Source of the DNA: an uncultured Granulosicoccaceae bacterium
GTDB taxonomy: Bacteria > Pseudomonadota > Gammaproteobacteria > Granulosicoccales > Granulosicoccaceae
Length of the DNA stretch: 64,000 nt
Assembly: GCA_938020525.1 (NCBI GenBank)
Contig: CALIHW010000103.1
Span: 1 to 64,000 of the forward strand
Direction of reading: 5' to 3'
The translations under genes were made by a program, and so were the position numbers. The number at the start of each line of letters is the position of its first letter. Within the stretch, counting starts at the first letter, position 1. Below the pieces are notes generated by a model, which saw only the letters and a list, made by a program, of their open reading frames with translations, had not been told where the DNA came from and did not search any database. Of this stretch, positions 38,508 to 47,141 are shown in pieces.

Positions 38508-39284
38508 TTAAATTTCTGCAGGCGACAAAGTAAAAAGCTCATAGCCGGTTTCTGTTACCAGTACTGTGTGTTCCCATTGAGCAGACAGGCTGCGGTCTTT
38601 GGTGACGACTGTCCATTCATCGGGTAGCAGTTTAACAGCGCGTTTTCCGGCATTGATCATCGGTTCTATCGTAAAGACCATGCCAGCTTCAAGTGTCAGG
38701 CCGTCACCGGCCTGACCGTAGTGCAATACCTGTGGCTCTTCATGAAACAGTCTGCCGATGCCATGGCCACAATACTCGCGGACTACAGAACAGCGTTCAC
38801 CCTCTGCGTATTCCTGAATTGCGGCACCAATGTCGCCAAGTGTCGCTCCAGGTTTTACCTGCGCGATGCCTCGATGCAGGCTTTCTAATGCGATATCGCA
38901 AATGCGTTTGCCTTTAATGGTGGGTTCGCCAACGTGGTACATGCGACTGGTATCACCGTGGTACCCGTCTTTGATGACGGTTACGTCGATATTGATGATG
39001 TCTTTTTTCTTCAATACACGATCGCCCGGGATGCCGTGGCAAACTACGTGATTTAGCGATGTGCAGATCGATTTTGGAAACCCGCGGTAGTTCAGCGGTG
39101 CGGGGATACCGCCCTGAATTTCAGTGATGTGATGGTGACAGATGGTGTCCAGCTCATCAGTCGTAACTCCTGGCTTGACGTGTTCGGTAATCAGGTCCAG
39201 CACCTCGGCGGCCATGCGTCCTGCAACGCGCATTTTTTCAATTTCTGACGGCGATTTAATTGGTACTGCGTGTCTTGCTGACAT
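38508..39284 (-). CDS. map: Type I methionine aminopeptidase
   Basis: A 258-residue MetAP. Metal ligands: Asp in INIDVTVIKDGYHGDTSR (two Asp), His in GHGIGRLFHEEP, Glu in FTIEPM and Glu in QWEHTVLV. It removes N-terminal Met from nascent proteins. It is divergent from rpsB across a 363-bp region, the classic gammaproteobacterial arrangement, and heads the map-glnD-dapE unit. Confidence 0.97.
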   Translation of the reverse strand: MSARHAVPIKSPSEIEKMRVAGRMAAEVLDLITEHVKPGVTTDELDTICHHHITEIQGGIPAPLNYRGFPKSICTSLNHVVCHGIPGDRVLKKKDIINIDVTVIKDGYHGDTSRMYHVGEPTIKGKRICDIALESLHRGIAQVKPGATLGDIGAAIQEYAEGERCSVVREYCGHGIGRLFHEEPQVLHYGQAGDGLTLEAGMVFTIEPMINAGKRAVKLLPDEWTVVTKDRSLSAQWEHTVLVTETGYELFTLSPAEI

Positions 39285-39647
39285 CTTTTCGGGGTGTCCT
39301 TCGAAGGTCCTGGTTGATCTTTGTGTATCGTCTCTTGAATCCTGATCAGCATCTGGTGTTGCTGCCGGGATGTTTGTTTTTACCGCGGTGCGATATTACA
39401 GCGTGGTTTCCAGCCGAGGCGACAGGGTAAATTTACTGCCAAACCGCTATTGTATTGGAATAAACCTGAATTCTGGAATATAATTACCGGCTGGCCGGCG
39501 TGGTTTTTGAACGCCAGCCTTCCAACCGGTTTTCCGGAATTCGCACGCTCCTGTACTGATCATGCCCGGGTGCCATTGTGCTGACGCATATATGGTTGCA
39601 TGTTCGACGGAGCGGAGGCCCAACCCAATACAATAGAGATTAGTATT
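39285..39647. promoter_or_regulatory. map-rpsB divergent region with rpsB leader hairpins
   Basis: 363 bases without a gene. Toward the rpsB side two hairpins are visible. The first, GGCGT/ACGCC (39497/39511), is flanked by GGCTGG and AGCC. Next to it is the perfect CCGG-TTTT-CCGG at 39526-39537. Structured leaders at this position are the known site of S2 autoregulation in related bacteria, and these hairpins are candidates for it. Promoter boxes were not identified with confidence. Confidence 0.45.
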
Positions 39648-40604
39648 ATGTCTAAAGTTAGCATGCGTCAAATGCTCGAAGCTGGCGTGCACTTCGGCCA
39701 CCAGACTCGGTACTGGTGCCCGAAAATGGCTCCCTACATCTATGGCGAGCGCAATAAAATCCACATCTTCAACCTCGAGAATACCGTTCCGGCGCTTGAT
39801 GACGCCATGAACTTTCTCGGTAGCCTGGCGGCCAAGAATGGTCGGGTGTTGTTTGTCGGTACCAAACGTGCGGCACGTGACGCTGTGAAAGATGCGGCAA
39901 CCGCCTGCAACATGCCGTATGTTAATCGTCGTTGGCCTGGTGGCATGATGACCAACTTCAAGACGGTTAAACAATCGGTCAAGCGGATGCTTGAGCTCGA
40001 AGAGATGTTTGCCAGTGGTGGCGAGGAACGTCTAAACAAGAAAGAGGCACTGACACTGCGTCGTGAACTTGAGAAACTCGATAAAAGCCTTGGTGGTGTA
40101 AAAACCATGGAGCGTCTTCCTGATGCGTTGTTTGTTGTTGATACCGGCTATGAGAAAATTGCCATCGCAGAAGCGCGCAAGCTGGGCATTCCAATCATTG
40201 CTGTTGTTGATAGCAACAACTCACCTGAGCTGGTTGACTATGTGATCCCGGGTAATGACGATGCGGTTCGAGCCATTCAGCTTTATGTTGATGCAGCGGC
40301 TGAGTCAATTCAGGCAGGTAAAACTGCTGGTGCAGTATCCGGTAGCAAAGATTACGTTGAAGTGAAAGATTCTCCCGCCGAACCAGCACCGGCTGCGGAT
40401 GCGACAACCGCTGCAGAAGAAGCGGAAGCATCGCTTGCAGCGGCGGCCAGTGAAGCGGAAGCGACTACTGACACAACCAGCGAAGCGCCAGCTGAAGCAC
40501 CGGCAACCGAAACAGCACCGGCAACCGAAACAGCAGCGGCAGCTGCGGCTGCGGCTGAAGCTCCGGCTAGTGAGACCAACGCGGAAAAACCTGCTGACTC
40601 TTAA
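39648..40604 (+). CDS. rpsB: 30S ribosomal protein S2 with long C-terminal extension
   Basis: A 318-residue S2. The family part (about residues 1-240) begins [20 protein letters not shown] and contains [36 protein letters not shown] and [25 protein letters not shown]. The last 75-80 residues are an added low-complexity tail of Ala, Glu, Pro and Thr with repeats such as [12 protein letters not shown]. Typical S2 proteins end near 240-260. The ATG at 39648 is chosen from the family start; an in-frame upstream ATG at 39600 gives a non-conserved extension. Followed by a strong hairpin before tsf. Confidence 0.97.
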   Translation: MSKVSMRQMLEAGVHFGHQTRYWCPKMAPYIYGERNKIHIFNLENTVPALDDAMNFLGSLAAKNGRVLFVGTKRAARDAVKDAATACNMPYVNRRWPGGMMTNFKTVKQSVKRMLELEEMFASGGEERLNKKEALTLRRELEKLDKSLGGVKTMERLPDALFVVDTGYEKIAIAEARKLGIPIIAVVDSNNSPELVDYVIPGNDDAVRAIQLYVDAAAESIQAGKTAGAVSGSKDYVEVKDSPAEPAPAADATTAAEEAEASLAAAASEAEATTDTTSEAPAEAPATETAPATETAAAAAAAAEAPASETNAEKPADS

Positions 40605-40635
40605 TAGTTCAGTGGTGGTAGTTCTAATCTAAACC

Positions 40636-40658
40636 CCGATGCGCACCCTGCGCATCGG
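40636..40658 (+). promoter_or_regulatory. 10-bp perfect hairpin between rpsB and tsf
   Basis: CCGATGCGCA-CCC-TGCGCATCGG forms a very stable hairpin 31 bp after the rpsB stop with no U-run. It may act as an attenuator, a pause site or an mRNA stabiliser that sets the S2 to EF-Ts ratio, rather than as a full terminator. Confidence 0.65.
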
Positions 40659-40724
40659 CGTCGTCAACAGCGGCGGCGAGAACCAAATTACTGGGTCCAG
40701 ACACGGGCTCACAAGGTAAGACAA

Positions 40725-41600
40725 ATGGCAATTACAGCAGCAATGGTAAAGGAACTGCGTGAGAGAACCGGCGCAGGCATGATGGAATGCAAAGGTGCAT
40801 TGGTTGAAGCAAATGGTGACCTCGATGCCGCAGCTGAACAAATGCGTATTTCTGGCTTGGCAAAGGCCGACAAGAAATCAGGACGAGTCGCGGCTGAGGG
40901 TGTTATCGCGGCTGTGACCAGTGCAGACGGCAAGTGTGTGGCAATGGTTGAAATCAATTGCGAAACTGACTTTGTAGCCAAGGGTGATGACTTCACTGGT
41001 TTTGCTCAAACGGTATGCCAGGCAGCTCTGGATAACAATCCAGCTGATGTGGAAGCATTAGGTGCACTTGACGCAGGTGGCAACACGGTAGAGCACATTC
41101 GTCAGGAGCTGGTATCAAAACTTGGTGAAAATATTCAAATCCGTCGCTTTGTTCGTCACGAAATGAAGAACGGCACTGCAGGCGTGTATAAGCACGGTGA
41201 ACGTATTGGTGTAGTCACAGAAGTAAGTGGCAAAGAAGAGCTTGCTCGTGATATCGCCATGCATGTTGCTGCAAGCCGTCCGATCTGTATCGCTGAAGCA
41301 GACGTGCCAGCGGATGTTCTGGAGCAGGAAAAGAAAATTCTCGTGGCAGAAGCTGCCGAAAGCGGCAAGCCTGCAGAGATCATAGAGAAGATGGTTGAAG
41401 GCCGCATACGTAAGTATCTGGCGGAAATTACCTTGGTCGGCCAGCCATTCGTAAAGGAGCCTGATCAGACTGTCGAGAAGCTTCTGAAGGCAGAGGGTGC
41501 TCAGGTGTACTTCTTTGAGCGCTATGAGGTCGGTGAAGGGATTGAAAAGAAGACTGAAAACTTCGCTGAAGAAGTGATGGCGCAAGTCAAAGGCGACTAG
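40725..41600 (+). CDS. tsf: Elongation factor Ts
   Basis: A 291-residue EF-Ts. The N-terminal UBA-like domain reads [20 protein letters not shown]. The core shows [19 protein letters not shown] (the TDF motif that displaces the EF-Tu nucleotide) and [22 protein letters not shown]. It recycles EF-Tu. It is followed by a terminator at 41687 instead of pyrH. Confidence 0.98.
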   Translation: MAITAAMVKELRERTGAGMMECKGALVEANGDLDAAAEQMRISGLAKADKKSGRVAAEGVIAAVTSADGKCVAMVEINCETDFVAKGDDFTGFAQTVCQAALDNNPADVEALGALDAGGNTVEHIRQELVSKLGENIQIRRFVRHEMKNGTAGVYKHGERIGVVTEVSGKEELARDIAMHVAASRPICIAEADVPADVLEQEKKILVAEAAESGKPAEIIEKMVEGRIRKYLAEITLVGQPFVKEPDQTVEKLLKAEGAQVYFFERYEVGEGIEKKTENFAEEVMAQVKGD

Positions 41601-41686
41601 TCTCTGGTGAGGTGGGTGGCTTGAGTTTGCTGCCACTGACAAAGAGGCAGGCTTGCCAGGTTCGCAACATTTAACATAGAGCGATT

Positions 41687-41713
41687 AAAGCCGGCCGATG
41701 TGCCGGCTTTTTT
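41687..41713 (+). terminator. Rho-independent terminator after tsf
   Basis: Stem AAAGCCGG/CCGGCTTT with a short loop and T-run, 86 bp after the tsf stop. It closes the rpsB-tsf unit, so frr and the following genes need their own promoter. The rest of the 274-bp tsf-frr gap holds no gene. Confidence 0.9.
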
Positions 41714-41874
41714 ATGGCACAATCATCGGCTAACGATGTCCGCAGTACGGTATTATCTCGAAATTACAGGTCGAAATTTTAGGCCGGAGTTTCAGGCCGG
41801 AATATTTGCTAAGGCAGCCAGACCGATGAACAGCTCTTTGCGTCGGCGGTTTTGCGAGAGTGGAGAAAAAAATA

Positions 41875-42432
41875 ATGATTGATGATATAAAAAAAGACGC
41901 GGCCTCGCGCATGGGTAAAAGTCTTGATTCGCTGCAGGAACAATTCGGCAGAATCCGTACCGGCCGCGCTCACACCAGCTTGCTGGATCATGTCAAAGTC
42001 GATTACTACGGCAATGCCTCAGTTTTGAATCAGGTGGCGAAGATTGCGATTGAAGATTCGCGAACCCTGACGGTCACACCGTGGGAAAAGGATATGGTCG
42101 CGCCGATTGAGAAAGCGATCATCAACTCTGATCTCGGGCTTAACCCGTCAAGCGCTGGTACAGTGATTCGCATACCGATGCCACCACTGACAGAAGAGCG
42201 CCGTAAAGATCTGGTAAAAGTGGTTCGCCAGGAGGCTGAAAATGCAAGAGTCAGCGTACGCAATATTCGTCGAGATGCAAATGGTGATCTTAAAGATCTC
42301 CAAAAAGAAAAAGAGATCTCTGAAGACGAAGAACGCAAAGGGCAGGATCTGATTCAAAAGGCAACCGACGAGTACATTGCCAAGGTCGATGAAATGCTTA
42401 AGGGCAAAGAAGCAGAGCTAATGGAAGTCTGA
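41875..42432 (+). CDS. frr: Ribosome-recycling factor
   Basis: A 185-residue [24 protein letters not shown] at the N-terminus, [14 protein letters not shown] in the middle and [20 protein letters not shown] toward the C-terminus. With EF-G it splits post-termination ribosomes. ATG 41875 has GGAG ten bases upstream; a GTG at 41860 is not preferred. It follows tsf directly, without the pyrH gene that usually intervenes. Confidence 0.97.
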   Translation: MIDDIKKDAASRMGKSLDSLQEQFGRIRTGRAHTSLLDHVKVDYYGNASVLNQVAKIAIEDSRTLTVTPWEKDMVAPIEKAIINSDLGLNPSSAGTVIRIPMPPLTEERRKDLVKVVRQEAENARVSVRNIRRDANGDLKDLQKEKEISEDEERKGQDLIQKATDEYIAKVDEMLKGKEAELMEV

Positions 42433-42502
42433 TTCGAATCCTTAGCCTAACCCTAACGCAAACTTGACCCAAACTTGAGCTGGTTGCTCTGTCGATAAAC
42501 CT

Positions 42503-43225
42503 GTGAAAGAACTACCAAATCACATCGCAATTATCATGGACGGCAATGGTCGTTGGGCACAGCAACGCGGTAAGCAGCGGAGTGCTGGCCATCAGGCAGG
42601 TGTGAAAGCTACTCGCGGCATTGTTGAGCATTGTGCCAGGTTGCGTATAAATGCATTGACCGTTTATGCATTCAGCAGTGAAAACTGGCAGCGCCCTGAA
42701 AAGGAAGTGAGTTTCCTGATGGAGCTCTTTGTCAAAGCTATTCGAAGTGAGCTGAATAAACTTCACGAAAATAATATCCGTATACAGTTTATTGGTGAGC
42801 TTTCGCGATTTTCTGGTGGTCTGTTAGATGAAATTAATGCCGCAACTGAAAAAACCGCGCACAACACAGGTATGTTCTTAAACATAGCGGTAAATTACGG
42901 TGGCAGGGCAGAGCTTGTCAATGCCACGCGAGCTATTGCTGCGAAGGTCGAAAGTGGTGAGTTGGATGCAGCCAGTATCACTGAGGAAACAGTCACATCG
43001 AATACCTGGCTGGCGGCATGCCCGGAGCCTGATCTATTTATTCGCACCGGTGGCGAGCAGCGATTGAGTAACTATCTGTTGTGGCATCTTGCCTACACCG
43101 AGCTGGCATTTACCGATACGCTCTGGCCTGATTTTGATGGCGAAGAGCTGGATAAAATTATTGAAAACTTCAGCTCCAGGCAACGTCGCTTCGGTCAGAC
43201 TGGAGAGCAAGTGCAATCCGGTTGA
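42503..43225 (+). CDS. uppS: Undecaprenyl diphosphate synthase (cis-prenyltransferase)
   Basis: A 240-residue cis-prenyltransferase. HIAIIMDGNGRWAQQRGKQR contains the catalytic Asp and Asn, followed by GHQAGVKATR, LTVYAFSSENWQRP and the C-terminal DLFIRTGGEQRLSNYLLWHLAYTE split in two motifs. It makes the C55 carrier lipid for peptidoglycan and O-antigen. Start is a GTG. It lies upstream of cdsA in the usual order. Confidence 0.96.
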   Translation: MKELPNHIAIIMDGNGRWAQQRGKQRSAGHQAGVKATRGIVEHCARLRINALTVYAFSSENWQRPEKEVSFLMELFVKAIRSELNKLHENNIRIQFIGELSRFSGGLLDEINAATEKTAHNTGMFLNIAVNYGGRAELVNATRAIAAKVESGELDAASITEETVTSNTWLAACPEPDLFIRTGGEQRLSNYLLWHLAYTELAFTDTLWPDFDGEELDKIIENFSSRQRRFGQTGEQVQSG

Positions 43226-43261
43226 TGGTTGCACTAACAGTCTTATTTACAGGGGGTTGGT

Positions 43262-44083
43262 TTGCTTAAGCAGCGCATAATTACAGCCGTCATTCTTGCT
43301 GCTGTCGCACTATGGGCATTGCTTGGCTGGAATGACTTCTTCTTTGCACTATTTCTGCTCGCACTTACTGGTGCTTGTGCGTGGGAGTGGGGCAATCTAG
43401 TTGCAGTAACACCGCATAATCTCCGAGTAGCCTATGTGGTGATCGTGACGGCAGTGACTGCAATTTGTTTGTTGATTGTGAATTCATATGTTTTGGCGTC
43501 TTTGGTTTTAACTGGTGTAGTTATATGGATCATGATTGTCTGTGATCTAGTTGCAAGGCCAGTTCTCGACGCGGCAATTGATGCGGACGGTAAAGAGAAA
43601 ACACGATGGTTGTTGCTAACTAAAGCGTCTTATTTATTATTGCTAGCCGTTTGTTGTTTGTATTGGTTGCGCCAGGTTCACGGACCATCAATTGTAATCT
43701 ATGCCATCGCCCTGGTTGCAGCGGCAGATACAGGTGCTTATTTTGCGGGTCGAAAGTTTGGCAAGCGAAAGCTTGCAGAGCAAATTAGTGGCGGCAAAAC
43801 TATAGAAGGTGCAGCTGGTGGAATGCTTGGGGCTTTAGTGCTTGCAGTAGTTGCCTGCGGTTTTCTTGCCACGCAAGAGCTCAGTGCATGGTCAATTCTC
43901 ATCATGAGTATTTTTGCAGCAATTGTATCGATTGCGGGTGATCTTTTTATTAGTCGTGCCAAACGCACCAGTGGTGTCAAAGATAGTGGCAATTTACTAC
44001 CCGGCCATGGTGGCGTGCTTGATCGTTTTGATGGATTGTTAGCGGCGATTCCGTTTGTTGCTTTTGCTGCCCTGTGGATGTAA
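43262..44083 (+). CDS. cdsA: Phosphatidate cytidylyltransferase
   Basis: A 273-residue integral membrane protein with about eight membrane segments and the CDP-diglyceride synthetase signature near the C-terminus (SRAKRTSGVKDSGNLLPGHG, then GVLDRFDGLL). It makes CDP-diacylglycerol, the precursor of all membrane phospholipids. The start appears to be TTG at 43262. The stop is three bases before the dxr GTG, so the two are tightly coupled. Confidence 0.95.
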   Translation: MLKQRIITAVILAAVALWALLGWNDFFFALFLLALTGACAWEWGNLVAVTPHNLRVAYVVIVTAVTAICLLIVNSYVLASLVLTGVVIWIMIVCDLVARPVLDAAIDADGKEKTRWLLLTKASYLLLLAVCCLYWLRQVHGPSIVIYAIALVAAADTGAYFAGRKFGKRKLAEQISGGKTIEGAAGGMLGALVLAVVACGFLATQELSAWSILIMSIFAAIVSIAGDLFISRAKRTSGVKDSGNLLPGHGGVLDRFDGLLAAIPFVAFAALWM

Positions 44084-44086
44084 CTC

Positions 44087-45310
44087 GTGAAAACTGCGCA
44101 AGCATCACGTGAGACCGTAGCGGTATTTGGATCTACTGGTTCTATCGGTACCAGTACACTTGATGTCCTTGAACGTAATCAAGCCCGCTATCAGGTGACG
44201 GCGCTGACCGCAAACACCAATGTTGAATTGATATTTCAACAGTGTCTTAAATTTAAACCCGCTACGGCTGCGATGGCACAACCGGAAGCAGCTGTTGCGT
44301 TAGCGCAGAGACTAAAAGCGGCCAACAGTAGTACAACAGTTATAAATTCAACTGATGCTCTGTCACAGATCGCTGCAGATCCATCGGTGCAAACTGTGAT
44401 GGCATCGATCGTTGGGTTTGCGGGGTTACAACCAACGATTACAGCTGCCCGACATGGTAAGCGGATACTGCTTGCCAATAAAGAGGCTATGGTGGTTGCC
44501 GGTGAATTGCTTAACGAGGCAGCACGGGAAAGTGGAGCAAGCATTATTCCGGTTGATAGTGAACATAACGCTATCTTTCAATGTCTTCCAGAGAGCAACC
44601 GGTGTGATCCTGTGAAGACACTGCATGGTGGTGTGTCATCTCTTGTTTTAACGGCTTCAGGTGGACCGTTTCGAAAATACACTGAAGAGCAGATGCAATC
44701 TGTAACGGTAGAGCAGGCGCTGAGTCATCCGAATTGGGAGATGGGTCAGAAGGTAACTATCGATTCAGCCACTTTAATGAATAAGGGGCTGGAAGTCATC
44801 GAGGCGAGTTACCTATTTGGTGTTGATGAAAGTCAGATCGAAGTTCTGGTGCATCCCGAAAGTACCGTGCATTCAATGGTAAGATTTGCTGATGGTTCGG
44901 TGCTGGCACAGCTTGGCCAGGCCGATATGCGCACGCCGATCGCCAATGCGCTCGCTTGGCCGGACCGCATCGATGCCGGTGTGGAGCCACTGGATTTTAT
45001 CCGCCTGGGTAGTTTGCACTTTGAAGCGCCCGACATGCAGCGTTTCCCCTGCCTGGCGCTCGCACGTCAGGCGCTACGCCAGGGCAACGGGGCTACCGGC
45101 GTGTTGAATGCCGCCAACGAAGTGGCAGTTGAACAATTTGTTACAGGGAGAATCGGTTTTACCGATATCTCACGGATAAACGCCCATGCTTTGCAAAATT
45201 ACACTGGGGCAGTTCCGGAAAACATAGAAGATCTTTTTCGCCTGGATCACTCAGTTCGTCAGTTTGCGCTAGAATACATAGACAGAGAGCTGCCCTTGAC
45301 GGGGATGTAA
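44087..45310 (+). CDS. dxr: 1-deoxy-D-xylulose 5-phosphate reductoisomerase
   Basis: A 407-residue DXR. The NADPH loop is VFGSTGSIGTSTLDVLER. Metal and substrate motifs are IIPVDSEHNAIFQ, ASGGPFR, LSHPNWEMGQKVTIDSATLM, NKGLEVIEA and VHPESTVHSMV. It performs the first committed step of the MEP isoprenoid pathway, upstream of the UppS substrate supply. GTG start; coupled to cdsA. Confidence 0.97.
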   Translation: MKTAQASRETVAVFGSTGSIGTSTLDVLERNQARYQVTALTANTNVELIFQQCLKFKPATAAMAQPEAAVALAQRLKAANSSTTVINSTDALSQIAADPSVQTVMASIVGFAGLQPTITAARHGKRILLANKEAMVVAGELLNEAARESGASIIPVDSEHNAIFQCLPESNRCDPVKTLHGGVSSLVLTASGGPFRKYTEEQMQSVTVEQALSHPNWEMGQKVTIDSATLMNKGLEVIEASYLFGVDESQIEVLVHPESTVHSMVRFADGSVLAQLGQADMRTPIANALAWPDRIDAGVEPLDFIRLGSLHFEAPDMQRFPCLALARQALRQGNGATGVLNAANEVAVEQFVTGRIGFTDISRINAHALQNYTGAVPENIEDLFRLDHSVRQFALEYIDRELPLTGM

Positions 45311-45465
45311 AATCACTGTCCCCGGTGCGGTTACAGAACGGGCGCTGGTACAAAACGGCGTTCTATCACCGGGCCTCAACACACCTAAGCAAGTCGGGAT
45401 ATAAGCAGCACCCACAGGCTTAAGCCATGCAGCGGCCGGTTAAACCCGGTCAAAGGTAATTATTG

Positions 45466-46839
45466 ATGCAGAGTTTCTTACTAAGTGTTGTCGCCTTCAT
45501 TGTTGCTATTGGTGTGCTGGTGACCATCCATGAATTCGGCCACTATTGGGTGGCGAAGAAAATGGGGGTGAAAGTACTGCGGTTTTCCATTGGTTTTGGC
45601 AAACCGCTATGGAAAAAAGTTGCAGGAAGGGACCAGACAGAATTCGTACTGGCTGCCGTTCCTCTCGGTGGTTATGTCAAGATGCTCGATGAACGTGAAG
45701 GTGACGTAGACGCCTCGGAAGTTGATCGTGCTTTTAACCGCAAAAGTGTTTGGGCAAGAATTGCCATTGTAATAGCCGGACCACTGGCAAATCTTATTTT
45801 AGCTGTGCTGGTCTATTGGTTGATTTTCATTGTCGGCATCACTGGTATTGCGCCTATCGTTGGGGAACCGCTTAAAGATTCACCTGCAGCGATTGCTGGC
45901 TTTCAGAACGAAGATAAAATTGTTGAGATCAACGGTAACGCAACACCTACATGGAACACGGTTTACGTTGGGCTGCTGGACGGTATTGTCAGTGGCGGTG
46001 GTGATATCAACATAGCGGTAGACACAGTCGATGGGACAACCGTCACCCGCAATCTTGTGCTCGACAAAGAGCTGTTGAATCAGGAAGGAGACATTGTCGG
46101 ATCAATAGGGCTTGGGCGTTGGTGGCCTGATGTCGACCCTGTCATTGGCGGTGTGGTGCCTGATGGTGCTGCAGAAGCTGCCGGGCTGCAAGAGGGGGAC
46201 AAAGTCCTGTTCAGCGATGGCGTCGCAGTAAGTACGTGGAGCCAGTTGGTAGATATTATTCGTGCTAGTGCTGACAAAAAACTCAACATTGTGGTGCTTC
46301 GCGATAACTCTGAAATCAATCTGCAGCTGACGCCTGCATTGCGTGAAACCCCCGCGGGTAATATCGGCTTTATCGGTGCTCGCGAAACACAGTCGCAGGC
46401 AATCGCTGATGAGAAGCTACGCACGGTCGAGCGATATCCGCCTTTGACGGCCCTCGGTATGGGGTTTAAGCGCACCATGGAAATGATATCGGTCAGTGTC
46501 AAAATGATTGGTAAGTTGCTTACTGGTCAGGCGTCGCTGAAGAACACTGTCAGCGGGCCAATCTCCATCGCGCAGTTTGCTGGCCAGTCGGTCAGTGTCG
46601 GTATCGACCATTATCTGAGTTTCATCGCTCTGGTATCAATCAGCCTGGGGATCTTTAACCTGTTTCCAGTGCCAATGCTTGATGGTGGACACCTGATGTA
46701 CTACGCGGTAGAGGTGGTAACCGGAAAGCCCGTGTCAGAGAAAATTCAGATTTTCGGGCAACAGATTGGCATAGTGCTGCTTGGTACGTTGATGATCTTC
46801 GTTTTTTATCAGGATATTCTCAGAGTGTTTGGCGCATAG
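45466..46839 (+). CDS. rseP: Site-2 intramembrane protease RseP
   Basis: A 457-residue zinc metalloprotease embedded in the inner membrane. HEFGHYW in TM1 is the HExxH zinc site, and NLFPVPMLDGGHL near the C-terminus supplies the third ligand. Two PDZ domains lie between (about residues 110-200 and 210-290). RseP cleaves anti-sigma factor RseA in the sigma-E response and cleans signal peptides from the membrane. The ATG at 45466 is preferred over an adjoining TTG at 45463. Confidence 0.96.
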   Translation: MQSFLLSVVAFIVAIGVLVTIHEFGHYWVAKKMGVKVLRFSIGFGKPLWKKVAGRDQTEFVLAAVPLGGYVKMLDEREGDVDASEVDRAFNRKSVWARIAIVIAGPLANLILAVLVYWLIFIVGITGIAPIVGEPLKDSPAAIAGFQNEDKIVEINGNATPTWNTVYVGLLDGIVSGGGDINIAVDTVDGTTVTRNLVLDKELLNQEGDIVGSIGLGRWWPDVDPVIGGVVPDGAAEAAGLQEGDKVLFSDGVAVSTWSQLVDIIRASADKKLNIVVLRDNSEINLQLTPALRETPAGNIGFIGARETQSQAIADEKLRTVERYPPLTALGMGFKRTMEMISVSVKMIGKLLTGQASLKNTVSGPISIAQFAGQSVSVGIDHYLSFIALVSISLGIFNLFPVPMLDGGHLMYYAVEVVTGKPVSEKIQIFGQQIGIVLLGTLMIFVFYQDILRVFGA

Positions 46840-46905
46840 AAGAGTGTTTGGTGTATAAATCTGATTAAAGGGCTCGTCAAAAAGCCTTCCCTGGACCAAT
46901 GCAGG

Positions 46906-47069
46906 CCAGTGTAGTGAAGCATTCAAATGCTGCCAGTGAGAGTTTGCCATTTGGTTCACAGCAAGGCGCAGCTCGCAGGTAATGGCTTCCCTTTTCAAGA
47001 GCTGCAACGCGGCTGTGGAACAAATGGCGAGCACTCACTGGTGGCGTTTGGATGTTTCACTACACTAGG
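46906..47069. repeat. Long imperfect inverted repeat (about 164 bp) upstream of bamA
   Basis: The left half (CCAGTGTAGTGAAGCATTCA from 46906) and the right half ending TGTTTCACTACACTAGG at 47069 pair over about 70 bases per arm. AGTGTAGTGAA pairs with TTCACTACACT, CCAGTGAG with CTCACTGG, GCCATTT with AAATGGC, and GCGCAGCTC with GAGCTGCAACGC. This leaves a loop around 46985. It fills most of the 302-base rseP-bamA gap. It resembles a MITE or a large mRNA hairpin; no gene is present. Confidence 0.65.
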
Positions 47070-47141
47070 TTTAGATTCGGTAATTCATCTGGCGCGAAAC
47101 AGTTGGTATTCTGTGTCGAATTCTCCGCTCGTATACCATCC

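Noticed and set aside
39600-39647. Upstream in-frame start for S2
   Set aside because: Extra residues are not part of the family and the MSKVSMRQ start is conserved.
47052-47141. Upstream ATG extending BamA by 30 residues
   Set aside because: It lies in the arm of the inverted repeat, has no ribosome site and would put a non-hydrophobic leader before the signal peptide.
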